Part shown: positions 46,183 to 58,600 of the stretch, one piece after another | Position numbering within the stretch: position 1 is the first letter of the stretch | Layout of the letters: each line of letters starts with the position of its first letter | Assembly: GCA_016584495.1 (NCBI GenBank) | Contig: WAID01000015.1 | Location: forward strand, 2,604,501-2,668,500 | DNA: 64,000 bases | DNA from: Celoporthe dispersa | Taxonomy: Eukaryota > Ascomycota > Sordariomycetes > Diaporthales > Cryphonectriaceae | Reading direction: 5' to 3' | Made by a program: the position numbers and the translations under genes | The notes under the pieces: model-generated | Databases searched by the model: none | Seen by the model: only the letters and a program-made list of their open reading frames with translations | Told to the model about the DNA's origin: nothing

Positions 46183-47240
46183 GAGCCGAAGGAGGAGAGG
46201 GATGAAGACGAGGAGGGCTGTGTCCCATCGGCTGTGTGCAAAGGGGAGGTCGTTTGGCTCTGCGAGTCTTAGAGGGAAGCGCTGAAGTGGTTGCTAGTAC
46301 TTGTCGCCATGACCAGAGATGCTCTTGCCCATCGTAGGAGTAGAGAGACCGCTTGAGAGAGCGATGGTGTGGTGTTGACATTCGAAGGGTGCCGGTCGTG
46401 GTGAATTGTGTTTTGCCGAAATATTTTGGGTGGAGGCCATGATGCTAATCTTGCAACGGGCGGTTTGGAGGAGGGTAGTAGCAGGGTGTCCCCTAGGTCA
46501 TGTCCACCTACCGTGGCTTGGGCCGCTGAACCCTGTATCTACTGATAAGACTACAGTAATACTGCTAAACAGTCTCTCTACTACTGATAGTGCTTTAGAG
46601 GCAAGGCGCTATAGCTACAGGCCTTCACCACGCAGACTTCATCAACCTCCCATCGCTTTCCACTCTTCAGCCCCCAAAAATGACAAAAGCTAGTACATAT
46701 GAAATGGTTGTTGAGATATGGCATCGCCATCATCATCATTACTATCCGAACAGTTTCCGAGCCCTGAGAGGTGTCAGTGACCTCTTCAAGCCCAGGCCCC
46801 TTGTTTCTTCTCCCAGGGCCACCTCCAACAGTGATGACCCCCAAACAGACACGATTATCATACCCATAGGCCGAGCTCCAACACGGTACTACTCAACACT
46901 ACGATTCTGAATCGACGTTTGCCACAAGACGAAATCCAACTCTTCCAAGAGCTGCGTGCCATTGGAAACATAAAGAACGCGTGGGATACACGCAGAGGAT
47001 GGCGCAAGTGTCGGTCTTTCGTTGGCCCGAGCTGACACCTGCCTCCCGTGAGGACACTCTTCCTTGCCTATCGGGGTGCTTATTTGAGCATTATATAAAG
47101 GTGCCGTGATACGTTGCTCAGACCAGGGTATTGACGTATCGCCCGACGTCCTCCGTACAGTCGTCCTCCTTGCCCTCAGTTCTAGAAGAGCAGCAACCGA
47201 CAGTCAAGCCCCTCGTGCCATCAAATCCCTTCCCATAGCA
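46183..47240. other. Divergent promoter region
   Basis: Lies between the divergent ubiquitin protease and GNAT genes. A TATA-like box sits at 47093-47100. Minus-strand frames that extend upstream of 46182 are out of phase with the protease. Confidence 0.5.
47093..47100 (+). promoter_or_regulatory. TATA-like box upstream of the GNAT gene
   Basis: TATATAAA lies about 140 bp upstream of the ATG at 47241. It would place transcription start roughly 100 bp before the ATG. This is a consensus match only. Confidence 0.4.
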
Positions 47241-48026
47241 ATGTCGGACTCCTCACCACCCTCTGGCCTTCGCATCCGCGGGGCACGCAAGGCAGAGATC
47301 CCCACCATGATGCAGATCTCCCTCAGGGCATACCACGGGCGCCCCTCATGGAGGCCCTCTTCCCACCACACCTGCAGACGGGGCCCAACGGTGAAGGAGA
47401 GCTGGCGTTCCACAGTGCGCGGCACGAGGGCCGGTTCGACGATGAGAACTGCCACTATCTCGTCGCCATCGACGGCCCTGGTGACGCCGAGATCGTGGGC
47501 TGGGCGTGTTGGCATGGCCCTTCTGAAGACCGTCTGACACTTGAGCAGCCGGGAGGCGCATATCCACCCAGTATGGATCTGGCTGCGTTAGCTGTCATCG
47601 AGAAGGTCATCAAGATCCTGGAGAAGAACTTGGTGGATGCCCTGGGCGGCGAGGAAGCATATAAAAACTCGTGGTGTGAGTGATCCTTTCAAGCTAACAC
47701 CCCCGCTTTTTCCCTCCTCTTCTTCTTCTTTCTATCTCTCAGCTGTTGCGTTTGCCCTTATCTGGCTGCACCCAAGTAGATTCCCTGCTGAGACCTGCCT
47801 ACAAGATCTCGACTCCATGATCGTGGACCCTGCTCAGCAGCGCCGGGGCATCGGGAAGATGTTGATGGAGTGGGGCGAAAAGCGTGCAGCGGAGGAGCAC
47901 AGGGACATTCGCTTGATAGCGAGCACTGCGGGGGCCAAGATGTACCGGGCCCTGGGCTACGAAGAAGTGGGTGCTGTGGAATGTCTGGGAGACATGGAAT
48001 ATGCATTTATCAAGAAGACTGCATAG
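47241..48026 (+). CDS. GNAT-family N-acetyltransferase
   Basis: Acetyl-CoA-dependent acetyltransferase; substrate unknown. Start ATG 47241 (MSDSSPPSGLRIRGARKAEI). Exon 1 ends 47675. Intron 47676-47742 (GTGAGT donor, branch-side pyrimidine tract, CAG acceptor). Exon 2 runs to the TAG at 48024-48026. Corrected length is 239 aa. The acetyl-CoA pyrophosphate loop is QQRRGIGKMLM, preceded by the beta-4 strand LDSMIVDP and followed by the C-terminal block AGAKMYRALGYEEVG. The N-terminal half carries VGWACWHG, typical of fungal GNATs. One C is missing from CCCC at 47342-47345, splitting AYHGRP from LMEALFPPHL. The gene diverges from the ubiquitin protease. Confidence 0.88.
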
Positions 48027-50535
48027 ATAGAGAGCGTTAGAGCTAGAACGGGAGCAGGATCCTTTCAGGCTTCCCTATAAAGCTATTACTGAGACGGCTC
48101 CATTTTTCACCAGGCGTGAGTAACTCTGTTGATGTAATTAAGGGTGGGTGGGTTGGTCTTGCTGTCCACGAACGAACGAGAGATGAAAAGGGAGAACCGG
48201 CAAGGGTGCGCAGGACCATGAAGGTAGACACCATTTTGCATCCACGTTGAACGAAACTTGCAACTCTGTAGCAGCTGACTGTCTGGGTGGCCGTTTTCAT
48301 CTGCCCTTCGCAAGGGGTAAAATAAAGGATCTCGCGACAAATGAGGTCCAAGTACCAAGACTGGTAATACACGTACGGAGTCTTGTGCGCCTAGCCAGCC
48401 TCTGTTATAAAGGCGTTTCACTAGCATGTGTACTGTATTGCTCGCCAGTGCGACCCGAGCACAGCCGTGACCTCACCATACACAGCTCATACTTGTCCAA
48501 CTGGCCAGAGACATCGACTCCATCCATATCAGGATAGAAATCCTCTCAGTCTAGTAGCAATTAGCTATCCCATTTGAAGGTCATACACATGTGAGAAATC
48601 TAGAATTCAAGCTCATCTGAGATAGGAAAATGATGATGTGTTCGGAGCTGAGAATGCTGGCTTATGAGTACTTGATATGTGAGAGTGTGATTTAGGTCGT
48701 AAAACTGCCTTTTTTTCCCTTCTTCTTTTTGTCTGGACCCCTACCATTTCATACATCTAACAAAAAGGAAAAGGTGAAGAAAAAGAGGGGGAGAAGAAAC
48801 TGTATTATCCATTTGCCCATGCCTGAGATTAGCATCAGAGCCTGGCCCTAGCTAGCAACTAACCAATGAAAGCCTGCAACGAGATCTGAAGGCTGCCCGA
48901 ACCGGCAGGTGGGTATGCTTACATAAGTAAACAAGATGTGAAGGGGCTTAAGTCAGCTCTCCTCCCTGATGTCTGGTGGCTTGGTGTCATGATGTCCCTT
49001 CCAGTCTAGGGCGCTCTGATGTGATCTGGATAGTGCAGGGTCTCAACTCAGATGATCCATAGAAAGTGTCTTCCAGGCAGGAGACGCATGATTCTCCCAC
49101 CTGGACGCTGTACCTGGTCTTGATTCAGATCCTCATTTCTCAGCAAAATCGATGAAGATGAGCAGGAAGTTGTAGAAGAGGAAGCTGAGGACCCATGTAG
49201 CTATGAGCTGAAGCTGGGGCTCCTGAAGCTTTGTGCATGACACAGTGTCGCAGGTTAGCATGTAGGTCACCGATTTGTAGGTGAGGTATGTGCATGCCAA
49301 CTGTAGGTGGTAGCACCGGAATGTCACCCAGAAGGTGAAAAGGGCCCAAAGCATGTTGGATGGACCTGGTCAAGAGGCTAATGCTGGTGTTTTTGGAAAG
49401 TCGACAACAGTCCTGGAGTGGGTCAGTGCTCACAAGCTGTCTGCAAAATCTTGTCTGTACTCAGCACAAGAGCATGGGCAAGAAGCTGGTTCATTGCAGG
49501 TGTGAGGCCTGACTACAAGCTAGAGGGTGTTTGGAAATGGGATAAACAAATAAATAAAGTGAGAGAGAAATGTAGTATATGTATAAGAACTTCGAGTGTA
49601 TAGTGTGTGCAATTTGGAGACAGACAGCCAGACTGTCTGGTCACTACAATATTCTAGACGAAGCTGTCGTCAACTCATACCTAAGTAAGTACTTAGGCAG
49701 CAGCATGATTATAATGAGACAGGACCACTAGAGTCATGATGACAAGGTACAGTTTAGAAACCACAATGTTGAGCACTGAAAAATCGAGCATGTCGACTCT
49801 CAACCACATTGTGAACACCTCACTACATGTAAATTAGTCACCAATAAAGGCTCGAGTTTGGAGACCAATGTCTACCATGGAGAGGAATTCGGTAATGTAG
49901 ATCCTCTGTACCCCACTAGAGGTATCTTCCAAGCATCTGTAATAATTTATCCAAACAAGGATGAAAATGGGTGCATGTGTCACCTGCTACTCAATGAGTA
50001 TCTCATAGCAGATCTTGGAGAGAATAATGTAGAGAGGGGAAAGGAGATGTCTGCTGTCAAGAAGTCTACAGTGTTGAAAGCTGACTTGCTGCAGGAGGCC
50101 TGGAGGTGGACCCAGTCGAGCTTGGGGGGATGGTGGCTTTATTCGCTGGCTCTGTGCTCACTGTTCCCTTGGCGCTACTGTGCCGTCCGCTGAGTGCGAA
50201 AACCCGCTAAATGCACAATAGCCCCAGCCGCATGAATCATATATACAGGGGTTTATTGTTCTACCGGGTTGCTTAGGCCACGCTTGACGCAACTCGAAGC
50301 GCAACTACCAAGCTCCCTTTCTCCAACATCAACCTAGCGCATCTTCTCTCTCGAGCTGGTTCCAACAGACAACCGACAAACAGCCTCCCTCTTTCATCTT
50401 ACCACCACACCACAAAGACCTTGCACCACTCGACTTCTCTCGTATTTCTGCGCACTTTCGAGACTCCCGACCACCACCTGTACCTCCATCGACACTAGAT
50501 CCCCCAAATCACCCTTCAGGCCACTGTCGATAATC
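48027..50535. other. Intergenic region, AT-richer than its surroundings, no confident gene
   Basis: 2.5 kb between the GNAT and THO1 genes. A 73-codon minus-strand frame at 49354-49133 is unusually hydrophobic (MLWALFTFWVTFRCYHLQ, then VLSFLFYNFLLIFIDF) but has no supporting context. A plus frame at 49858-50193 is not recognisable. CT- and AC-rich leader sequence precedes 50536. Confidence 0.45.
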
Positions 50536-51536
50536 ATGACCGACTACGCGTCTCTCAAGGTCCCTGACCTGAAGAAGCTCCTCTCTGAGCGCAGCCTCCC
50601 CAGTCGGGTAACAAGGCCGACCTCATCGCGCGCCTGCAGGAGAACGACAAGAGTACGTCCCATGCCATCCTTTTGGCTACCACTATCGCCGTCGACCGCC
50701 CGCTGCCCGCTGCCCGCTCTCCGATCCTCGATCTCCCTGTCGCGCGCCCTCCCTTACTCTCCGTTGCGGTGAAAGAAAGCTTACCAGAACCCGCCGTGAT
50801 CCAGGCCAGGCTGAGGATGTGATTGACTGGGACGATGATGACACTAAGGTTGCCGCCGTCGCCGCCAAGAAGGAGGATCCAAAGCCCGCTGCAGCTCCCG
50901 CCGCCGCAGCCGCCGCAGAGGAAGCCCCGGCCGCACCTGCGCCTGCTCCCCGAGCGCCAAACACGCCAAACCAGCCGCACCTCCTGCCGCTGAGGCGCCT
51001 GCCGACGCCGACCCGACACCAGCTGCTGCAGCGCCCGAGAAGGATGGAGCCGCCGCCGACGACGACACCGAGGCAGCCGCCGACAAGCCAGCCGAGACTT
51101 CATCGTTCGCGCTGGGCCTCAGCGCTACCGAGGCCGACGCCGAGCAGAAGAAGCGAGACGACCGTGCCAAGCGTTTTGGCATCACTGTCGACAAAGACGC
51201 AGAGGAGACCAAGAAGAGCGAGCGCGCCAAGCGCTTCGGCATCGAGAACAGCGCTGTTCCCAAGGGTCTCGATGAGGCCCTCCCCGAGCGCCGCCCTAAG
51301 CGTGGCCGCGAGCACGGTGACGATGGCCAGCGCGGCGGCAAGAGACAGAGCTTGGACAACCGCAACGGCCGCGGCCGCCACAACAACAACCACAATAACA
51401 GGAAGTTTGGGGTGGTCGTCGAGGTGGAGGTGGCGGCGGCCGGGACCAGACGCGTGGCGGCGGCAACATCCTTGACGACCCAACCGAGAAGGCGAAGGCT
51501 GAGCGCCGGGCCAAGCGTTTCGGAGGTGACAACTAG
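50536..51536 (+). CDS. THO1: Tho1/SARNP-type SAP-domain mRNP protein
   Basis: DNA/RNA-binding protein of transcription-coupled mRNP assembly (yeast Tho1, human SARNP/CIP29). Start ATG 50536; exon 1 to 50652; intron 50653-50804 (GTACGT/CAG); exon 2 50805 to the TAG at 51534-51536. Corrected length is 283 aa. The N-terminal SAP domain reads YASLKVPDLKKLLSERSLP followed by SGNKADLIARLQ. An acidic DVIDWDDDD motif, an Ala/Pro/Glu-rich linker and repeated RAKRFG motifs come next, then a Gly/Arg/Asn-rich RGG-like stretch. Three one-base losses break the frame: CCCC at 50598-50601, CCCC at 50948-50951 and GGGG at 51409-51412. With them the length is exactly 284 codons. The frame continues after the TAG with another RAERFG-type motif, so the annotated end may be wrong. 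Confidence 0.85.
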
Positions 51537-52071
51537 AACTTGTTGCCGCAGGGCGTTCTGGCTGACACGGTGGAGATGGCCAAGGCCAAGGCGCGTGCTG
51601 AGCGGTTCGGTGTGGTCACCTGGAACGCAAGCCACCAGGCCGGACGACAGGTGGGCAGCAGGGAGCGGTGACTGCACTTGGCTGCACACTGGTCTACTGT
51701 GGGGTTGCGGATTTCTCATCACCCGACTTGACGAAAGCTTCAGACAGATTTGTGGCCCCGTGGAAGTTCGACTTGGCACTTCGACCCCGAGCGGCGGGCG
51801 TTTGTATACTACATTGACCACATTGCGGCGCCGCGAAGGATCTGATAGGGAAGATTAATCGGCGTTAAGGAATGCATCTCAGAATATGGACACAAGCAAC
51901 CCGCCCCCCAAAAAAATTTTATACCTTCGATCTGCCCTGCGCACAGCCACACCGCGCATTGACTGGTGTCTCGAGCACAATACGTGAGGCCACCTCCGCT
52001 TGCACAGGATACCTTTGTGGTCCCCTGGTGGCCTCTTACGACGTGAAAGGACGTGAACCGGCCGACCAACT
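51537..52071. other. Short convergent region with a coding-like start
   Basis: The first 90 bp continue the THO1 frame past its TAG and encode an AKAKARAERFG motif. The rest is non-coding 3' flank of THO1 and the PQ-loop gene. Confidence 0.5.
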
Positions 52072-53367
52072 TCATGTGCACTGTCGCTGGGCACACAGCT
52101 TTATGTAACGAACCACACCCACAGGCGAGGCACTACTGGCGCGGGGTATAAATCTTGCGACCACGAGGCAGAACAGGAAACCACACCAAAGTCCCAACAA
52201 CCTCGTACGCTTCTTCGAATATCTCCTAGCATGCCGCATCCCCAATCCCCACTCAACCAGCTGCCTCGTCATCCAAAAGAGGCGCCGTCTCCCCTCCTGC
52301 CCTGACGAAGGCCGTCCTGACCCTGCCGCCTCCCGCCGCGGCTGCCGCTGACCCGCCACGCGCCACAACACAGCCTGCACCAGCGCAAACGAGGCATTAT
52401 CCACGGCCGCCCACCCTATCGTCTGGTACCAGTAAGCCGAGCGGATGATGCCGAGGGGCATGTGGAAGCGGAACGGCCAGTACAGCGCCACGGCGAGGAA
52501 CACGACGGCCTGTAGGGCTAGGCTCTGGGTGCTTAGCGCGCCGGTCCTGCTGAGACCATCTTCGTTGTCGTCAGCGCCGCTGGCGTCGTCTCTGCCGTCC
52601 TCGTGCCGCAGCCGTCGTAGCTCTCGCAGCTGCGGGAAGAGGGCCACCAGGGTGAGCGCGGTGATGACGGGCGCGAGGAAGACCATGTGGATGCCTCCAA
52701 ACACGGCGGCGAACAGCTCGCGGTCTCCGACGGCTGGGGGCGTCTCGGTGGGGAGGGTGGACTCGAAGATGACGGGGATGATGGAGATGCAGAGGAAGAG
52801 GAGGTAGAGGGTGGTGACTATGCTCTTGCTAGCTAGACGGCGGGACGGGTACCAGAGAAAGAGGGCGAAGCTGTCATTTTTGTAAATTTTTCCCTTCTTC
52901 TAGTGACAGGTCGTTGGCTGTGGAGATGGCCTCTGGAGAGAGAGAGAGAGAGAAGCGTGGGTTCCAAAGAGGGGGTATGCAAACGTACAGCACCATATGA
53001 CCCAGCCAAACAGCGGCGAACTGCATCAGGTTCAGGTAGTCACCCACGTCCGGAGGCGACCGGACGATCCAGTCCGTCTCGGAACCACTGACGACGATGA
53101 TGTGCAGGCCTAGGGCAAACTGCTCTGTCGCCGAGACGAGGTTGAGGAGGAGGTAGAACGGAGCGATGCCGGCGCATGTTTTGTGCGACAGGATACGCTG
53201 CGACTGGGGGCCGAAGGAGGCGAGGGTTGCTATGAGCAGGATGCTGGATGGGATATGTGGATGTGAGTAGAGTATTCTCTCTGTATGCGAGGGGAGGATG
53301 TACTGGGCCAGGATGTGGCCTTGCCTTACATGCGCAGGAGGTCGAGCACGAGGCCGAGCACAGCCAT
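52072..53367 (-). CDS. PQ-loop-type multi-pass membrane protein
   Basis: Three exons: 53367-53330, 53243-52989 and 52870-52072 (donors GTAAGG and GTACGT, acceptors CAG); 363 aa. Start ATG 53367 (MAVLGLVLDLLR), stop TGA at 52074-52072. About seven hydrophobic segments are visible: two in the N-terminal 60 residues, AAVWLGHMVLFALFLWYP, TTLYLLFLCISIIPVIF, MVFLAPVITALTLVALFPQ, ALQAVVFLAVALYWPF, and LGLWCGFLFCLVVARFIP. Two PQ dipeptides follow hydrophobic helices: ASFGPQSQ before SHKTCAGIAPFYLLLN, and ALFPQLREL. This arrangement fits the PQ-loop superfamily of transporters and related proteins. An Arg/Gly/Asp-rich loop separates the later helices. Substrate and membrane are unknown. No frame breaks. 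A GA microsatellite lies in intron 2. Confidence 0.75.
52936..52953. repeat. (GA)n microsatellite in intron 2 of the PQ-loop gene
   Basis: About nine GA units between exon 2 (ends 52989) and exon 3 (starts 52870). Confidence 0.8.
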
Positions 53368-54823
53368 TTCTTCTTCTTCTTCTTTCCTTCTCTGTTCCAG
53401 GCTGGGAGGAGGTTCAATTGGTGGGTGGACGAGACGGACGGTGTCGTGGTCTCGAGCGTAAGTGTCGGTGCAGAGAGCTCTCTACTCTCCTCCCGCTGTA
53501 ATGATCCAGCGTGTGATCAGATGTCTCCTCCCAGAAGCACCGATTTCTTGTTAGTTATTTATTTCGTTTTTCTTCTTTCCCTTGGCCTTCTTCTTTCTCA
53601 TAATCCAGTTGTGCTCAATCTCGAATCGGCGCGGGCATGTTTTGCATATGTTTCCTGCGGCTGTCTAAATATCATGAGCAGAGAATTGCGGCGAGGTAAA
53701 CAACCGCGGCAGGATGGAGCGAGGGAGGTCGACCTCGCTTATGCATCGTCGGTATGACTCAGCGTGACCCTATCACCCGAGGACGTTAGCAAAGAGGATG
53801 AAGGACGAGGAGGAGGATCGGGATAGCTGTAGCGGACGCATGCGCTCGTCTGAAGGTTCGAGGTACTACAGCCATCGAGAATATGTGTGGTGCGACTACC
53901 GACAAGTACGTGCGGTCTCCTGAGGCCGCTTGCAGCTGGGCAGCCGGCGTGCAGTGATCAGTTACAACGAGGAGACGGTCCCTGGGAATCTCTCAGCTTA
54001 TTCTGGAGGCTTGCTGCCAAGCTTATTGCCAAGCCTACTTACTGTTGTTGGCTGTGGCGGTAATACAACCATCTCAGATGGCTCTGCAGGTCACGGTGCA
54101 ACTTTGGAGAAGGCAGGATCAATCTGTATTATATTCACCTAGAGTGCAAGAAAAGAAGACTCGGGTATCGCTCCGCCGAGTTTCTGGCTGTGGAAAATGA
54201 CAAATGTTTATGTTTCAGCTGTGAAGAAGCTGTGTGGTATGCCAATTCTAGGGTAGAGTAAATGCCTGGGCCCAGTGATGTGGAAAGCAGTGCAGTACTT
54301 GGTCGACGGAGTCTTATTGGAAATACATAGACCTTGCGACATTGATATTAGTGAGGGAGAGCGAGAGCGTCTATTTGTTGCCCTTTCCGGGCAACTCATA
54401 GGGCCGCCTGGATGTGTACGGGGTAGCACATCTCAAGAGTCCCTGTCGGCTTAGGGAGACCCAGGAGATTGACAACGAACCACATCACCTCCTTGACGTT
54501 AACGTGCCGACGCGGGAGTTCAAGGCTGCTTGCTAATATGTGCCAGATAGACGGTCTTGGGTGCACACAATTGTAGACAGCATCGAGCACCATAAGCGCT
54601 GCGGAGCAAAGACCAAGCCGAAGCCGTGCTGCCCGAAGGCTACAGGTTTCTCGCTCCACCTGGCCTCCTTCACGAATCGCCTCATTCTCTTTCCCAACTG
54701 ACTCATTTGACGCGTCCAGAGGCCTCGCTTCCTTACTCACAAACACGTGATCATGTTCCGGAAGGAAGATATTTATATCGTGGTCCCAGAGTCGGTGGGA
54801 AAAGACTGCCCAAAAAAATCTTT
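53368..54823. other. Intergenic region, no gene seen
   Basis: Upstream of the PQ-loop gene. CT-rich near 53570-53600. The minus-strand frame ending at 54396 has some protein-like segments but no ATG start and no splice context. Confidence 0.5.
54812..54818 (-). terminator. RNA polymerase III terminator of tRNA-Asp
   Basis: A run of seven T on the minus strand begins five bases past the tRNA 3' end, as expected for Pol III termination. Confidence 0.85.
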
Positions 54824-54925
54824 CTCTTTCACCGGGAATCGAACCCGGGTCTCAAGCGAGCTCAATTGCTCAGCGGGTCTGAAGAAACTGACAAGCTTGA
54901 ATACTGACCTCTATACTATGAAAGA
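54824..54925 (-). tRNA. tRNA-Asp (GTC) with a 30-nt intron
   Basis: Minus strand, 102 nt. The acceptor arms TCTTTCA and TGAAAGA pair perfectly over seven bases, with discriminator G. The D-arm is GTATAGAGGTCAGTAT. The anticodon stem is CAAGC/GCTTG around loop TTGTCA(intron)C, so the anticodon is GTC for aspartate. A 30-nt intron interrupts the loop one base 3' of the anticodon, the canonical nuclear position. The T-arm is CCGGG-TTCGATT-CCCGG, with a good B box. The mature tRNA would be 72 nt before CCA addition. Confidence 0.95.
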
Positions 54926-55611
54926 GCCTTGGTTGATGAAGGGATCGTGATGTCTTGTTGATATGTGGGAAGGTGTCCTGGTGTAAGACAAGTGGTGCTT
55001 GTTAGCCTTCGGCTCCTAGGTGTGGTGCGGTAGGGGAACTCTCGTCGCCGGACTAAACTGATGCTCATCCTTTTCCTTTCTACCTTTTTTTATTGAAACA
55101 ATAGAAACCGAAGAGACTAAAGAGTCTACTGTAAGAGAGAGAGAGAGAGTGGACAACAAAGAAGAAGCTGGGAGCAGGCGTGGGCAAGAGTCTCGACGAG
55201 CGGTGATGATGTAGTTGACGAGGGCATCAACAACTTTCCGCTCGCCCCCGGCAGCAGCTGTAGTGCCGCCCAGGGTCACGTTCACTCGCCAGAACGTAGA
55301 CTCTCCCCTCCTTCACTCACACCACGAATTATAACAGGGAGAGGGGAAATGACACTTGCATGGTCATTGACCACTTCGAGACGGCGTCGAACGGCGGACC
55401 CGATGTCGGATCGTGCACCAATATCACACAAGACACCCCCACACCTTCATGTGGTGATTGCAGACAAGATGCGACGGTAGATATTGAGAAGGAAAAAGGA
55501 AAAAATATGACATATCGATCACCATCCACTGGAGAACCAGATCAGCTGACCCGGTCCTCATGTGTGACTCCCGTACTATCATGCAGCGGTTCGAGGTGTG
55601 AAGGAGGGAGG

Positions 55612-55638
55612 GTGTGTGTGTGTGTGTGTGTGTGTGTG
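55612..55638. repeat. (GT)n microsatellite
   Basis: About 13 GT units in intergenic sequence. Confidence 0.85.
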
Positions 55639-58600
55639 CCGAGCCCTTAGGCGCCGTGGTGGAGAGTATTCTTATTTCTTGGCTCTGGGAGGGGGATCCC
55701 ATAAAGCGGGAACGACCTGGGTCAGTCAGTCACTTGCTTGTGCTAAAACATTAGACCCATTCCTATTGAATGTGTCTTGATCCGATCTGTCAGAAAGGAG
55801 CTACCACAGTACGCCAAGGATGGAAGGGAGCAGGAGGGTGTGGGCTTGATGAACGATGCCATTCGCAACAGAATGTCTGGTCTATTACGGGGTTTCCGTT
55901 TTGGGATGGACAGAATAGGAGATGGAATTTCTGGAATTATTTTCTTAAACTTCTCTTCAGCCGCGCCTGGGAGAAGACCCGGCTGAGCTTGCGACCCCCA
56001 GAGTCATCCCTGCCCGGCGTAGACTGATCTCGTCGCGATGGGCACATGACAGGCCATGTTGCGATATCTCATAGGCCGTACGGATAGAGATGAGAGTATC
56101 CACCTCCGGCACGCCCCCGTTGAACGAGCCGCTGTCAAGATAAGAGGAATAGGGACTCTGATCGTCGAGAGTCGTCGCGTGGAGACAGTTCTGTGAAGAA
56201 AAGAAAATAAAGAGAGAGAGAGAGATGAAGGGGTGGGGAGAGAGGGTCCATCCCTAGGTGAGGAAGGATCCTGACCGAGCGGATGCAGGTCAGGTTCAGC
56301 CAGAGCGGGCTGCGCATGCATCTCAGCGGGAGATGCTGCTCGTGTCCACATGATGACAATATGGGCTCTACGGCGTGAGAGTGGTCGAGCCTGCGGTGGG
56401 CTGATCGTCCAAAGGGAGTTCGGGTCCTGCATATGGCGACTGCCAACCTGCAGACGCTGGTCATTCATTCGAGGGTGGGGAGAACTTTCCAATCAATGCT
56501 CACCAGACTGACAGGCCTGTCCGAACCCCTTCCCTTCCCACTTCCCCGCCGCACAGGAACCGAGCAGCCATTACCCAGAGACGAAGCCACGGCCCTGGGG
56601 AGAGGAGCGAAGGAGGGAGATGATCATGTGTGCTGATGAGCCTTTTTGCGTGATGGGTCCGTCGCCTCGTGTGGGCACGCATTCGGATGTGCCACGGTCT
56701 TCACAGGCCCAGAGTTCTCGAGACTGATATTACCCAGGGGACATCAGATATCGAGCTCGCGTGACATGTGACCCATCCTCACCGCTCGGGACAACGATAG
56801 GGAGAAGAAGCTGCCGGGAGGGACAGGCCTGAGATGATGCAAGATGCGCATGGGCGGAGAGATTGTCTCAGATGATGTCTGACCTTCCCAGATCTGCAGT
56901 CATGTTGTCGCCTCCTGCACGGCGGGCACGCCGGGCCTCACCGAGGATGGTCCTCGTGACGACTGGCCGATCTGTACACGACCAGTGTCTGTCATGTGAT
57001 GGTCAGACAGCTGTCCGCCGTGGACCCTCTCGTCTTCTCCTCTCTTCTTGTTGTCTTGCGAGATCGTGGACCTGTATGAGAAGCTGTCAAGGCTTGTTCA
57101 TTTTGTGGTTGCGTGTGTTTGTGTGTTTAGGTACAGTACATAGCGGCTGGACCCAGAACCAACAAACCCACAGACGATTGCACCTGCCTGTAAACGCACC
57201 GAAACCGTGCCAACCCAGGCAAGTCCAGGCTCATAGGCTTCACCTTGGTGAGGGCTCCCACACCGGTGCCATCCCTGTCTAGACGCCTCGAGGGCCCAAT
57301 GAGAAGCGCGCAGCCACAGGCCTCACCCCTGTTCAGAGATACAACAATCTGTACCGTGGTACCTCGGAGTCACTCACTCTTACCCCCCATTCGAACCATC
57401 AACAGCGAGTTCAAACACCTAGTGTGATAACCTTCTCTGGTTTAAAGTTCTACTATGGTATAATGTAAACAAACCTACCCAGAACTTGGACCTCCTTGCT
57501 ATCGTATACTACGGCAGCCAAAAAAAAAGGGTCCAGTCGGAACCTCCATTGACTTCTGCGTCCTTCTTCTCCGAGACACAACAGGCCTCTTGTACCATAT
57601 TAATCTACCTCGGAAGATGATCAATGAGAACAGGCCCATGGTGCCAGGGAACGTCACATCATCTTTCTCTCTCTCTCTCGGGGCGGTCGCATATATGCGA
57701 CCATGTAGCCGTCTCACGATATCAATTCACTCTTGTGCCACGTCACCAGCCTCGTCCTCCCTACTGCCGGGCCAGGCAAGAGTGGCAGGTTAGGTCTCTG
57801 GGTACCCTGACCAGGGCAGGCTTGCTGACCTCGACTGTGGCGGAGCAGGGCAATCAGCATGCAAGATGCAATGCGCGCACTCGCCACACTCGTTGCGAAA
57901 AATCTTCGCCTCTCCCGAGCGGACAGGGCCCAGCGAGACCAGCAACCAAACAAGTAGAACCGTTGGGACGAGGGGAACGGTCCCAGATCATGCAGGACAC
58001 GCAGAAGCGTTCTGCAGCCAGGGCCGGGGGCGGGCGAAATCGGGCCATGTCATGTCTCTGATGATCTACAGTGCCCTGGGACCTGCATGCAAGGCCCCAG
58101 TCCTGCTGCAAGATTTTCTTCTTCTTCTTGTTGTCCTCCTCATAGTATACATCCAATCCTTCCCCCTTAGTATGCGTTGCTATAGTGGGTGATCCATCGC
58201 CTGTGCGCCAACACATAGAGGCACCGCCACTTTTTCTCTCTCTTCCTCTCACTATCTCGACGATCGCATGCATATTTTCAGCTGCCTCTGCTCGCTTAGA
58301 ATGAGCACGTACCACTCTATGTTCCCGGCACTGGCAGGTCGCTCGCCGCTGAAGGGTGGACCAGGCGCCCCATTTTTTGGCAGGCGACAAACCGCCTCGC
58401 GCAGTCATAGCTGCAGGAGTAGCGGCTGGCGTGTGCGTCGCCGGGCCTGATTGCTTGCTGGGCGATGGATAAAATGATATGCAGGCCTGTCCACCCTGTG
58501 GACCTGGTGTTCCTCTTGGGTTTGTTTTCTATTTTTATTCGACCTGTTGTTGATCGCTGGTTGTGATGGGTCCTGGTCCCTATGGCGCAGGTCATAGCGA

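Noticed and set aside
54396..54746. Minus-strand frame of 116 codons
   Set aside because: Some segments look protein-like but it begins at GTG rather than ATG, with no splice acceptor in the right phase.
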